A stretch of 64,000 nucleotides of DNA from Paraburkholderia sabiae (GTDB lineage Bacteria > Pseudomonadota > Gammaproteobacteria > Burkholderiales > Burkholderiaceae). Where the stretch lies: positions 744,001 to 808,000 of the forward strand of contig NZ_CP125296.1 of the NCBI RefSeq assembly GCF_030412785.1. Reading direction: 5' to 3'. Made by a program: the position numbers and the translations under genes. Below the pieces are notes generated by a model. The model had not been told where the DNA came from. It saw nothing but the letters and a program-made list of their open reading frames with translations, and made no database searches. Positions within the stretch are counted from its first letter, which is position 1; each line of letters opens with the position of its first letter. Below, piece by piece: positions 8,826 to 17,834 of the stretch.

Positions 8826-9470
8826 TTACTGCTTGCCCGACGCGAGCTGCTGATTGCGGTCGGTCAGAAACTTCAGCAATCCATCGACGCCGCTTTGCTG
8901 GATCGTCTCGCCGAACTGCTGACGATACGTCTGCACCAGCCACGCGCCCATCACGTTGAGGTCGTAGACGCGCCAGCCTTGCGGCGTCTTGCGCAGACGG
9001 TAGTCGATTTCGACGGGCTGGGCATTCGTGAGAGCAATCGTGCGCACGACGGCGTCCGTATCCGATGACGAGACGCGCATCGGCGGATATTCCATTTTCT
9101 GATCGGGCTTGAGCTGCGCGAGCGCGCCCGAATACAGGTGAATCAGCAGCATCTTGAACTGTTGCACGAGTTCCTTCTGCTGCTCCGGCGTGGCCGTGCG
9201 CCAGTAACGCGCCAAGGCAAGCTGCGTCGTGTGCTCGAAGTCGATATACGGGAGGATGTCGCGATTCACGATATCCATGATGCGCGGGATATCCGACGGG
9301 TCGATTGCGCGCGTGTGAACCTCGTCGAGCACCTGCTGCGTCACGGTCTTGACCAGCAGCTGCGGATCGGAACTGTCGACGCTCTGCGCCGATGCCGTAC
9401 CGCCGAACGCAAGCATCGTGAGGAACAGGACGGCGGCGAGAAATCGCGATCTCATGTGGGCGATAGTCAT
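8826..9470 (-). CDS. MlaC/Ttg2D-family periplasmic phospholipid-binding protein
   Basis: A 214-residue protein with a signal peptide (cleavage near ASAQS) and the MlaC fold signature: DILPYIDFEHTTQLALARYWRTATPEQQKELVQQF, then PVEIDYRLRKTPQGWRVYDLNVMGAWLVQTYRQQF. Such proteins shuttle phospholipids between the outer membrane and an Mla ABC transporter. It stands alone here, without mlaFEDB partners, so it may be a paralogue. An alternative ATG lies at 9455. Neither start has a good ribosome site. Confidence 0.86.
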   Translation of the reverse strand: MTIAHMRSRFLAAVLFLTMLAFGGTASAQSVDSSDPQLLVKTVTQQVLDEVHTRAIDPSDIPRIMDIVNRDILPYIDFEHTTQLALARYWRTATPEQQKELVQQFKMLLIHLYSGALAQLKPDQKMEYPPMRVSSSDTDAVVRTIALTNAQPVEIDYRLRKTPQGWRVYDLNVMGAWLVQTYRQQFGETIQQSGVDGLLKFLTDRNQQLASGKQ

Positions 9471-9586
9471 GATTGAATGCGGGATGGAACGATGGCCGCG
9501 AAGGGGTTTCACGGCGGTGACAGCCATTGTAGGGGCGTTGCGCGAAATCGGCAGCGGGGGTGGCAAACGGCCCGATGCGCAAACCG

Positions 9587-10513
9587 CTAAGGCAGCGCGA
9601 CGCGTTGCAGCACGTTCATCGGACCCAGCCGCTCGATCAGTTCGAGATGCGCCGCGTCGCGCACGAACAGCGAACCCGCGAACCCCAGCGCATTCACGGA
9701 CACGCCTTCCACGCGCTCCGTCGAACGCGGGACGAGCAGCATCCAGCGTCGCGTGACGAGCAGGTTGTATGGCGTCGCGTGACACGGCTCGCCTCCGGTT
9801 GCGACTGTGCCGACGCCCGCCGCTTCCAGTAGCGCACGGTAGGACGCAAACGCGATTTGAGCGGCCGCGTCGGGCGCAACATCGTCGAGCGCGACGCGCG
9901 CAAACGCATGACGAAACGGCAAGCCCGGCACGCGAGCCGTCGGACCTTCGGCAACGGCCTGCGCGAGCAGCGGCGCGACGGGCACGGGCGGCTCGCTATC
10001 GCCGAGCGGCAACGGCACGATCTGCAGATGCTTGTGCGGCTGGCTCGCGCCCGCTTCGGGACCGGCGTTGTAGAACCCGATGCCGTCGAATCCCGCCATG
10101 CAGCGCATCAGCGCTTCGAAATCCGCAAGCGTCAGCAGCGCGTCCTGTCGTTGAAAATCGCGCGTGACGATCAGCAGATGATGATCGATGACGTTGAACT
10201 TGTTGAGCAACGCGAGATGCGTAGCCGAGATATCGGCGACGAAGAGGTCGGGTTCGTACGGAAGAAACGGATTGACGGGCACCTGCTTTTCGGCCTGAAG
10301 CTTGCGCGCCTGCAGACGCTGCTGTTCCTTGCGCGTGAGGCTCGACACCTGCCGCACGATGAAACGCACGCCGTCGCTTTCGATGACGTCCTGCACGGTG
10401 TCGATCGGTTGCAGCGCGCCGCACTGTAGAGCGTGCGCCGTTTGCCTTTCGATGGCGGGCCACAGCTCGGCGGGATCGAAGTGTGGGGGTTCCATGAATC
10501 GACGTGGCGGCAT
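9587..10513 (-). CDS. Ap4A phosphorylase (ATP adenylyltransferase, HIT-like)
   Basis: A 308-residue protein of the Apa1/Apa2 type, which splits diadenosine tetraphosphate with phosphate to give ATP and ADP. Evidence: NPFLPYEPDLFVADIS, the HLLIVTRDF strand, and the HIT-like catalytic PHKHLQIVPL with two histidines one residue apart, followed by the family's C-terminal YNLLVTRRWMLLVPR segment. Its ATG overlaps the upstream kinase stop (TGATG), so the two are probably translated together. An in-frame ATG at 10495 is the alternative start. Confidence 0.87.
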   Translation of the reverse strand: MPPRRFMEPPHFDPAELWPAIERQTAHALQCGALQPIDTVQDVIESDGVRFIVRQVSSLTRKEQQRLQARKLQAEKQVPVNPFLPYEPDLFVADISATHLALLNKFNVIDHHLLIVTRDFQRQDALLTLADFEALMRCMAGFDGIGFYNAGPEAGASQPHKHLQIVPLPLGDSEPPVPVAPLLAQAVAEGPTARVPGLPFRHAFARVALDDVAPDAAAQIAFASYRALLEAAGVGTVATGGEPCHATPYNLLVTRRWMLLVPRSTERVEGVSVNALGFAGSLFVRDAAHLELIERLGPMNVLQRVALP

Positions 10514-10998
10514 CAGAGTTTGTAGCCGATCGTGCGCAACAGATCCTTGCGCCATTGCACGTCTTCGGCGCCCTCCACACCGAGCGGCGAAAATCCGTCG
10601 ATCACGCCGACGATGCCGCGTCCCTGATCCGTTTCGGCCACCAGTACTTCGACGGGATTCGCCGTCGCGCAGAAAAGGCGACAGACCTCGGGCACGGCTT
10701 TCAGCACATTCAGCACGTTGACGGGAAAAAAGCCGTCGCCGAGGAACACGAAGAAGCTGTGGCCCGCCGCGACGTTCAGGGCGTTCTGGCTTGCCATGTC
10801 GATCAATGCTTCGTCGGTGCCCGAGCGCCGCACGAGCCGCTTGCCCGACGCCTCGCAGAACGCGAGGCCGAACTTGATGCCGGGCACGGTGCCGACGAGC
10901 GCCTCGTGAATATCCTCGACGGATTTGATGAAGTGAGATTGCCCGAGGATGAAGTTGGTCGTTTCGGGCTTGACGACGGTGACAGCGGACAGTTGCAT
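10513..10998 (-). CDS. Adenosine-specific kinase family protein
   Basis: The 161-residue product matches the small adenosine-specific kinase family (Pfam Adenosine_kin): ETTNFILGQSHFIKSVEDIHEAL, PGIKFGLAFCEASGKRLVR, a GHSFFVFLGDGFFPVNVLN core and the final GVIDGFSPLGVE. This family is best known from archaeal structures that bind adenosine and ATP. Coupling with an Ap4A phosphorylase suggests a role in adenine nucleotide homeostasis. The ATG at 10998 follows a CGAGG-like ribosome site; the longer frame from 11040 lacks one. Confidence 0.85.
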   Translation of the reverse strand: MQLSAVTVVKPETTNFILGQSHFIKSVEDIHEALVGTVPGIKFGLAFCEASGKRLVRRSGTDEALIDMASQNALNVAAGHSFFVFLGDGFFPVNVLNVLKAVPEVCRLFCATANPVEVLVAETDQGRGIVGVIDGFSPLGVEGAEDVQWRKDLLRTIGYKL

Positions 10999-11236
10999 GG
11001 CGGGCCTCGCTCCGTAGCGGCAAAAAACGCCGGTGAACATGCACGAATGCGTACGAATGGCGGGTGTCGTGACTCCCGGAAGATTTAAGAAAAGACCCGT
11101 TCGCCAGCCGCTCGTTCCAATTTTCCTCTAGCGTAGACGCAAGCGTGATCGAGCGAAAGCGCAGGGTGGCAGACGGCCTGCTCAAAGTAGAGGAGTGTGC
11201 GACCATGGGCCGGTTGTGACATGAAGGAGACGACCC

Positions 11237-12226
11237 ATGTCCCGAGTCATCCGTTTTCATCGCATCGGCGGTCCCGAAGTGCTGCAGATCGAGGACATCG
11301 ATGTGCCCGCGCCCGGCGCGCACGAAGTGCAGATCGACGTCAAGGCAATCGGCATCAATCGCGCCGAAGTCATGTATCGAACGGGCGAATACACGATCGT
11401 CCCGAACTTTCCCGCGATACTCGGCTACGAAGCGTCGGGTATCGTCGCGGCAGTGGGCAGCGGCGTGAAGGATGTTGCGGTCGGCGATGCGGTAAGCGTC
11501 GTGCCCGCATTCTCGTTCGCGGATTACGGCATGTATGGCGAACGCGTGAATGCGCCCGCTCATGCTGTGGTGAAGAATCCGCCGTCGTTATCCTTCGAGG
11601 ACGCTGCCGCGACGTGGATGATGTTCACCACGGCTTACGGCGCGCTGATCGAAATCGGCCGCTTGCAGGCGGGCGAAACGGTGCTGATCGGCGCGGCGTC
11701 GAGCAGCGTCGGACTTGCGGCGATCCAGATCGCGAACATGGTCGGGGCCGTTCCCGTCGCGTTGACACGCAGCGACAAAAAGCGCGATGCGCTTCTGGCG
11801 GCAGGCGCCGCGCATGTCATTGCCGGCGACGGTTCGGACCTGCCGCAGCAGGTGACGGCGCTGACGCAAGGGCGGGGCGCGCGAATCGCCTTCGATCCCG
11901 TCGGCGGCCCGGCGGCCGCGTATCAGCTGAAGGCGCTGTGCGCGAACGGCATTTTCTTCCAGTACGGCGCGCTCGATACGCGGGACATTCCTGTGCCCGT
12001 GATGGATCTGCTGTCGAAGGATTTGACGGTGCGCGGCTATCGGCTGTTCGAAATTACCGGCGATGCGCAGAAACTGGCGCATGCGAAACGGTTCATCACG
12101 GATGGCCTGGCGTCGGGCGCGCTGAAGCCTTCCATCGACCGCATTTTCGGCTTCACGGAAATGGCCGACGCGCATCGTTACATGGAAGCGGGCGCGCAGG
12201 TCGGGAAGATCGTCGTGAAGGTATGA
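11237..12226 (+). CDS. Zinc-independent quinone oxidoreductase (MDR family)
   Basis: A 329-residue medium-chain reductase. The GroES-like half lacks the cysteine-rich structural zinc loop and catalytic zinc ligands, which places it with quinone oxidoreductases. The Rossmann half has VLIGAASSSVGLAAIQIA and the downstream FDPVGGPAA segment. It should reduce quinones or enals with NADPH. GAAGGAG stands upstream of the ATG. It is a single gene between divergent and convergent neighbours. Confidence 0.87.
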   Translation: MSRVIRFHRIGGPEVLQIEDIDVPAPGAHEVQIDVKAIGINRAEVMYRTGEYTIVPNFPAILGYEASGIVAAVGSGVKDVAVGDAVSVVPAFSFADYGMYGERVNAPAHAVVKNPPSLSFEDAAATWMMFTTAYGALIEIGRLQAGETVLIGAASSSVGLAAIQIANMVGAVPVALTRSDKKRDALLAAGAAHVIAGDGSDLPQQVTALTQGRGARIAFDPVGGPAAAYQLKALCANGIFFQYGALDTRDIPVPVMDLLSKDLTVRGYRLFEITGDAQKLAHAKRFITDGLASGALKPSIDRIFGFTEMADAHRYMEAGAQVGKIVVKV

Positions 12227-12304
12227 AACATTGCGATACAAAGTCGGCATGATGCTTACCGGTTGACGGCTGTTCGCAGCCGTTCGGTGTGGGAAAATCG
12301 GGGC

Positions 12305-12556
12305 ATGAAAACGTCCAGACTTTCACTCATCGTGGCCGTGCTGGCGCTCGCCAGCCCGCTTGCCCACGCGAGCCTCGCAAGCGGCGCGCATCAGTTCAAG
12401 ACCGACGCCAAGGCGGCGGGCAAAGATACCGGGCACGCCGTTCGCAACGCCGTGCATGCGGTCGGACATGGCGCGAAGTCGGCGGGCCATGCCGTGGCCG
12501 ACGCAACGAAACACGGTTATCACGCGACCAAAAAGTTCGTGACGGGACACGGCTAG
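12305..12556 (+). CDS. Small exported His/Gly/Ala-rich protein
   Basis: An 83-residue protein with a clear signal peptide (MKTSRLSLIVAVLALASPLAHAS), then a repetitive Lys/His/Gly/Ala helix with recurring G-H-A-V and H-G-x-K units. Such low-complexity periplasmic proteins are common in Burkholderia; no function is known. It has no convincing ribosome site. Confidence 0.6.
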   Translation: MKTSRLSLIVAVLALASPLAHASLASGAHQFKTDAKAAGKDTGHAVRNAVHAVGHGAKSAGHAVADATKHGYHATKKFVTGHG

Positions 12557-12692
12557 CGCCTTCTTTGCTGCGTTGCTCCATTGCTGCAATCAGCCGGGAG
12601 CACGCTGCAAGCGCAAGCCGCTGAAGCCGTTCAGGCGTACGATCAAAGGCATCGCCCCGTTGCGGACACCCGCCATCTGACGGAGAGCCGAT

Positions 12693-13202
12693 ATGAGACG
12701 CCTTTATTTCCTCGCCCCCGACACATCCACGGCCAAAGCGATCGTCGACGATCTGCTGCGCGCGCGTATCACATGGCGGCACATCCACGTGCTCGCCAAT
12801 CACAGCGTCACACTCGAAGCCCTGCCGCAAGCCTCTTTGCTGCAAAGCAGCGACGTCGTGCACGCACTGGAACGCGGCGTGGCGCTCGGCGGCGCGACGG
12901 GCGCGCTGCTCGGCCTTGTCGCGCTGGCATTCCCGCCTGCGGAACTGGCGATTGCAGGCGGCGCCGTCGTCATGCTGGCGCTGGCAGGCGCGGGTTTCGG
13001 TGCATGGACGGCAACGATGATCGGCGTCAACGAGCCGAACACGCGGCTCGAACGCTTCCGCGAAGCAATACGCGCGGGCCAGCTGCTGATCATGGCGGAC
13101 GTGCCCGGATCGCGCGAACACGAGATCGAACAACTGATCGCGCAGCATGTGCCACGGGCCGATCTCGAAGGCGCTGAACCGACCACGCCGATCTTCCCCT
13201 GA
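12693..13202 (+). CDS. DUF1269-like membrane protein
   Basis: A 169-residue protein. The first ~45 residues form a small alpha/beta head (RRLYFLAPDTSTAKAIVDDLLRA...IHVLA), followed by one long glycine-rich hydrophobic hairpin (about residues 64-110) and a C-terminal domain with QLLIMADVPGSREHEIEQLI. This matches the DUF1269 pattern of head, glycine-rich hairpin and tail. GGAGA lies upstream of the ATG. Function unknown; inner-membrane placement inferred. Confidence 0.78.
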   Translation: MRRLYFLAPDTSTAKAIVDDLLRARITWRHIHVLANHSVTLEALPQASLLQSSDVVHALERGVALGGATGALLGLVALAFPPAELAIAGGAVVMLALAGAGFGAWTATMIGVNEPNTRLERFREAIRAGQLLIMADVPGSREHEIEQLIAQHVPRADLEGAEPTTPIFP

Positions 13203-13435
13203 GCTTTCGCCAGGCGCCACAGCTTGCCGCTCAGGTCCGCCGTAAGGCATTCGACAACGAAGTCCAAATCGTCGAAAATCGGAAGCCCTGCGCGCGGGTG
13301 ATTCGTTCGCAACGGCACCGCCGTGCCGTCGACGAAGCATTGAAATTCCACCCGCCGCGCAATTTCCACTCATGCGAAAGAGGCCCCGCCAGTCCGGGCG
13401 CGCGCTTTCGCGCAAAGACCTGCTGGCGAATATCG

Positions 13436-14383
13436 ATGAGAAAGACTCTGGACGGCCTGGCCGTGTCAAGCATGGTGTTGCTGTGCCTGATCTGGGGGCT
13501 GCAACAGCCTGCGATGAAATCGATTGCGGCCGACGTCGCGCCGCTGCTTCAGGTATCGCTGCGCTCCGGCGTCGCCGCCGTGCTGGTCTGGGTGTTCGGC
13601 CGGCTGATCGTGCGCGACAAGTGGCTCAAGGGCGTCGCGCTGATGCCGGGAGCGATAGTCGGCGTGCTGTTTGCCGCCGAGTTTCTGTTCGTCGCCGAAG
13701 GGCTGCGCTGGACCACGGCGTCGCATATGGCCGTGTTCCTGTACACGGCGCCGATGTTCGCCGCCGTCGGCCTGCAACTGGCGCTGCCTTCCGAACGCAT
13801 GACGCGGGCGCAATGGGCGGGGATCGCGGTTTCGTTCGTGGGCATCGTGGTCACGTTCACGGGTCCGGGCGCAGGCGCAAGCGCAGGGCCGTCGGCGCCC
13901 AACTGGATGCTGGGCGACCTGCTCGGCATCTGCGCAGGCGCTGCGTGGGGCCTGACGACGGTCGCCGTGCGCGCGACGCGTCTGAGCGAAGCGCCCGCCA
14001 CGCAGACGCTGTTCTATCAGCTGGTGTGGGCCTTCGTCGTATTGCTGCCGTTCGCGCTGTTGTCGGGGCAATACGCGTTTCATGGCACGACGCTCGTATG
14101 GGCGAGCCTGGGGTTTCAGGCGGTCGTCGTGTGCTTCTTCAGCTATGTCGCGTGGTTCTATCTGCTGCGCGTGTATCTCGCGTCGCGGCTCGGCGTGCTG
14201 TCGTTCATGGCGCCGCTGTTCGGTGTCGTGCTGGGCGCGCTGCTGCTGCATGAACGGCTCGATCCGACGTTTCTCGCGGGCGCGGCGCTCGTACTGGCCG
14301 GCATGTTCGTCGTCAATGGGCGCGAGTGGCTGAAATACGTGTTTGCGCGGCAACGGCGCGATGGCAAGGTCGGGTCGGCTTAA
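13436..14383 (+). CDS. EamA/DMT-family transporter
   Basis: A 315-residue protein with ten predicted helices in two EamA repeats: LLCLIWGLQQPAMK at the start of the first, and GDLLGICAGAAWGLTTVAVR at the start of the second. Members export amino acids, nucleosides or other metabolites. The start was set at the ATG before the first helix; an earlier frame from 13298 would add an unlikely basic leader. Its stop overlaps the stop of the metallophosphoesterase gene on the other strand. Confidence 0.87.
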   Translation: MRKTLDGLAVSSMVLLCLIWGLQQPAMKSIAADVAPLLQVSLRSGVAAVLVWVFGRLIVRDKWLKGVALMPGAIVGVLFAAEFLFVAEGLRWTTASHMAVFLYTAPMFAAVGLQLALPSERMTRAQWAGIAVSFVGIVVTFTGPGAGASAGPSAPNWMLGDLLGICAGAAWGLTTVAVRATRLSEAPATQTLFYQLVWAFVVLLPFALLSGQYAFHGTTLVWASLGFQAVVVCFFSYVAWFYLLRVYLASRLGVLSFMAPLFGVVLGALLLHERLDPTFLAGAALVLAGMFVVNGREWLKYVFARQRRDGKVGSA

Positions 14384-15195
14384 CGGCTGGTCGCCAGATC
14401 GAGTTCGTGCTGCGCAACGGGCACGAACGTCTTGCTGGCGTCTTCATAGTCGTAGCGCGCGACGACGGCTTGGCGCGTGCCCGTTTCGGCCGCGTCATAA
14501 CGGATCAGATTGACGGAGTTGGGCACCTGTCCGCGCACGCGCGTCGATAAGGCCGTGCCCGCCTGCACCGCCCACACGGGCCGCGCGATCTCCATGCGTT
14601 CCGCGAGCGGCTGCACATACGGCAGATGGATATGTCCGCCGACGATCAGATCGACGCCCGCCTGCGCCCATCTGCGGACTGCCGGCTCGCGTCGATACAG
14701 CAGGTGACGCGCATCGTCGGCGGTTGCCGACGCCACCGGATGATGCGCGACCACAACGCGCAACTGCAACGGCGTCGCGCGTTCCAGCCGCTGCGCGACG
14801 CGCTCGATCTGCTCCATCGACACTTCGCCTTCCGTATGACGCGACCGCCGCGCGGAGTTCACACCGATCACGAGCAGTTCGCGCGATTCGAACTGCGGTT
14901 CGAGATTCGTCCCAAACACACGTCGATGGTTCGCAAACGGACACAGCACGCGTGTGAACATATTGAAGAGCGGCAGGTCGTGATTGCCCGGTATCACGAG
15001 CGAAGGCATTGCCCCGAGTCGATCGACGAACGCGCGCGCCGCCGCAAACTGGCTGCGCCGCGCGCGCTGCGTGATATCGCCGGACAGCACGGCGAGATCC
15101 GGCTGCGTGCGCGCGGCAAGCTGCAGCAGCGCTTCGACAACCTCGTGCCGCTCGGTGCCGAAGTGCGGATCGGAGATCTGGAGCAGCAGCGTCAT
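14380..15195 (-). CDS. Calcineurin-like metallophosphoesterase
   Basis: The 271-residue protein has the five metal-binding blocks in order: QISDPHFG (D-x-H), LSGDIT (GD), VIPGNHD (GNHD), VVAHHP and GGHIHLP (GHxH). This is close to cyclic-nucleotide/CpdA-like phosphodiesterases. It follows the acylase gene with a 25-base gap on the same strand, so they may share a transcript. Confidence 0.9.
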   Translation of the reverse strand: MTLLLQISDPHFGTERHEVVEALLQLAARTQPDLAVLSGDITQRARRSQFAAARAFVDRLGAMPSLVIPGNHDLPLFNMFTRVLCPFANHRRVFGTNLEPQFESRELLVIGVNSARRSRHTEGEVSMEQIERVAQRLERATPLQLRVVVAHHPVASATADDARHLLYRREPAVRRWAQAGVDLIVGGHIHLPYVQPLAERMEIARPVWAVQAGTALSTRVRGQVPNSVNLIRYDAAETGTRQAVVARYDYEDASKTFVPVAQHELDLATSR

Positions 15196-15220
15196 GAGCG
15201 GATTCGGCGGACCTCGGCGT

Positions 15221-17641
15221 TCATCGCGTCGACGCACCCGGCACGAGATGGATGCGCGTTTCCGTTGCCTGCTCGACGGCGGCGCGCGTGTAGAGCAGCG
15301 GGAAATACTCGCCGTTCAGCCACATCTGCGCGAGATCGCGATAGTGCGGATTGTCGGGATCGCCGGATTCGCCGGGCAGATTGACGGCACGCGAGTTGTC
15401 CCAGTTGCCGACATCGACGATCACGCGAAACGACGGCCCGTTGGTCTCGCGGAAGTCGCTCGCGCGATACGTCGACTGGTTCGGCGTGTACGCGCTGCCG
15501 CCTTTGCCGATGGGACCGACGTCGAGCTTCGCGCGCATGTCGTCGTCGACGAGATCGGCGAACGGATGCGCATTGAGGTTCGTCTGCAGCTTGCCCCATT
15601 GCCATGCGCTTGCCTCCGCGCCTTGCAGACGCACCATCTCGCGATACGCGTCGCCGAGACTCGACAGCAGCACGGTATCGCGCTTCGTCTGCGCGTTGTC
15701 GCCGAAGCGCGCGTCGGGATGTTCGAGCGTGTCGAGCAGCACGGCTGTGTCGGGCGGACCGAACGCATCGGCGGCGGCCTTCGGTAACACTGCCTGCTTG
15801 AACGCGCGGCCTAAATGACGCGACAGCCACACTTCTTCGAGCGCTGCTTGCGCGGAATCGGCCCGCATGTGCGCGTCCCAGCCCTTGAGCAGCGCGAGCG
15901 CGGCGCGCGTGTCGGCGTCGTCGCTCGACAACGGCGCGAGCAACGCGACGAGCCGCCGCGCGGGAATCGATACGTCGTCGTTCTGCAGACGCTCGCTGTC
16001 TTCGATCGACACTTTCTGCAAGCCCTTCAGCACTTCGTCGATGCGTTGATGGCGCGACCCGTTGGTCCATTCGAAACCGAGCTTGCGCTCCTTGTACGGA
16101 TAGCCCGCAGGCAGATTCATTTCGTTCGACGTGGTGAAGTAGCCGTCTTTCGGATTGAACGCGGAGGGCATGTCGTCGCGCGGCCAGAAGCCCGCCCATT
16201 CGTAGCGCCCGTCGCCTGGCACGGGCATCAGGCCGTCCCAGTTCGGACGCTTCGGCGCGAGTCCGCTCGGCACCCAGCCGATGTCGCCATGTGTGTCCGC
16301 GTACACCTGATTGACGGTCGGCGCGCCCCATGTCGACAGATCCTGCTTGAACTGCGCGTAGTTTTTCGCGCGCATGTAGCGCATGGAATCGAAGTACGGC
16401 GACATGCCGGGTTCGAGCCATGCGGTGCGCACGGCAAACGCTCGATGCTTTTCGTTGTCGGTATAGATCACGGGACCATGCCGCGTGAATGCGAGTTCCG
16501 CGGTGACGGGCTGGCCGCCGCGCACGGCGATCTGTTCGCGCACGATACGCATCGGTTCCCAGCGTCCCTTGTAGCGATACTCGTGTGCATTCGCGGGATT
16601 CAGTTCATAGACGTAGAGATCTTCCTGATCGATGTTGAAGATCGTGAGACCGAACGCGATCGCGCCGTTATGTCCGATCGACACGCCCGGCGCAGAAGGT
16701 TCGCCGCCGCCGATCAGATCGAGTGTCGGCGCGCTGACCTGCTGGATGTAGCGCAGGCTCGGCGCAGCATATGCGCGATGCGGATCGTTGGCCATGATCG
16801 CGCGGCCCGTCGCCGATTTGTCCGGAGAGATCACCCAGTTGTTGCTGCCTTCCGTGACCTCTTCGGGATTGTCGGCGGCGGCGATCACGGTGGTCGATGC
16901 ATCGGCGCTCTTGAGCGAATCGCGCGTTACGCGCACGTTCTGCGTGGCGAGCGTGAAGACCTTGAGCACGTCGTCGGGCAGACACGGATCGAGTCCTTCC
17001 GGCATGTGCGTTTGCCACGGCGGCTGCAAGCCGAAGCGCACCGAATCGGCGTCGAGATTGCTCTTGCACGCGACTTTCGCGCGCGCCACTTCGCTCGTCA
17101 GATTGCGCGTGAGTCCGTGACTGCGGATACGCACGACATCTTCAGCGGACCACTTCGCGGGCCAGTAGCCGACCTTGCGAAACTCGTACGGCAAGCGGTC
17201 GGGATGCGCGGCGAGCCAGTCGATATACGCATTCACGCCCGCAGCAAAACGCGTCGCCACCGGCTTCGCGTCGGGCCCGTAACGTTTCCATTCCGCGGCC
17301 ATGTCGCCGCGATACACGAAGAGCCGCGTCGCCTTGTCCTGCTCGACGTACGCGGGACCGAACACTTCCGCGAGTTCGCCGAGACCGCGACGCCGCCACA
17401 AGTCGATCTGGAACATGCGGTCGCGCGCCGCGTTGAAGCCTTGCACGAAGAACGCGTCGTGCTCGTTCTCCGCGAAGATATGCGGCACGCCCCATTTGTC
17501 GATGAGGATATCCGTGGGGCGCGACAGCCCCTCGACGGTGATCGTTTCGTCGGGCGCGCGCTCCGCGCAGGCCGGTTGAACGGACAATGCGCCTAGCGCC
17601 GCACATGCAAATATGACCGCGAGAGAGTGTCTGGGCTGCAC
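15221..17641 (-). CDS. Penicillin acylase family N-terminal nucleophile hydrolase
   Basis: The 806-residue precursor has a signal peptide ending ACAE, an alpha-chain region, and the autocatalytic site EGSNNWVISP, where Ser at about residue 266 becomes the N-terminal nucleophile of the beta chain. The family includes penicillin G acylases and acyl-homoserine-lactone acylases; the substrate cannot be told from sequence alone. The GTG start at 17641 has a near-perfect AAGGAGG site; longer forms lack a ribosome site. Periplasmic maturation is expected. Confidence 0.9.
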   Translation of the reverse strand: MQPRHSLAVIFACAALGALSVQPACAERAPDETITVEGLSRPTDILIDKWGVPHIFAENEHDAFFVQGFNAARDRMFQIDLWRRRGLGELAEVFGPAYVEQDKATRLFVYRGDMAAEWKRYGPDAKPVATRFAAGVNAYIDWLAAHPDRLPYEFRKVGYWPAKWSAEDVVRIRSHGLTRNLTSEVARAKVACKSNLDADSVRFGLQPPWQTHMPEGLDPCLPDDVLKVFTLATQNVRVTRDSLKSADASTTVIAAADNPEEVTEGSNNWVISPDKSATGRAIMANDPHRAYAAPSLRYIQQVSAPTLDLIGGGEPSAPGVSIGHNGAIAFGLTIFNIDQEDLYVYELNPANAHEYRYKGRWEPMRIVREQIAVRGGQPVTAELAFTRHGPVIYTDNEKHRAFAVRTAWLEPGMSPYFDSMRYMRAKNYAQFKQDLSTWGAPTVNQVYADTHGDIGWVPSGLAPKRPNWDGLMPVPGDGRYEWAGFWPRDDMPSAFNPKDGYFTTSNEMNLPAGYPYKERKLGFEWTNGSRHQRIDEVLKGLQKVSIEDSERLQNDDVSIPARRLVALLAPLSSDDADTRAALALLKGWDAHMRADSAQAALEEVWLSRHLGRAFKQAVLPKAAADAFGPPDTAVLLDTLEHPDARFGDNAQTKRDTVLLSSLGDAYREMVRLQGAEASAWQWGKLQTNLNAHPFADLVDDDMRAKLDVGPIGKGGSAYTPNQSTYRASDFRETNGPSFRVIVDVGNWDNSRAVNLPGESGDPDNPHYRDLAQMWLNGEYFPLLYTRAAVEQATETRIHLVPGASTR

Positions 17642-17834
17642 TTGTTTCCTCCTTATGGTTGCAACGCGATGTCTCCGTGAGGTATCGACTGTACCGGACG
17701 ATGTTGCGTTCGCGCTGTGCTGCTTTGCATGTTTGCGTGCGCGATGTGCGTAGCGCATGCAGCGCGCATGGACATTGCCGTGAACGTGTTGGCTTTGCCA
17801 CTATGATTGGCCTTCTGCCTGAAGGGAGACGTTC

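Noticed and set aside
15815..17596. 593-codon plus-strand frame opposite the acylase gene
   Set aside because: Arg/His-rich shadow; the acylase on the other strand has an intact catalytic motif and a ribosome site.
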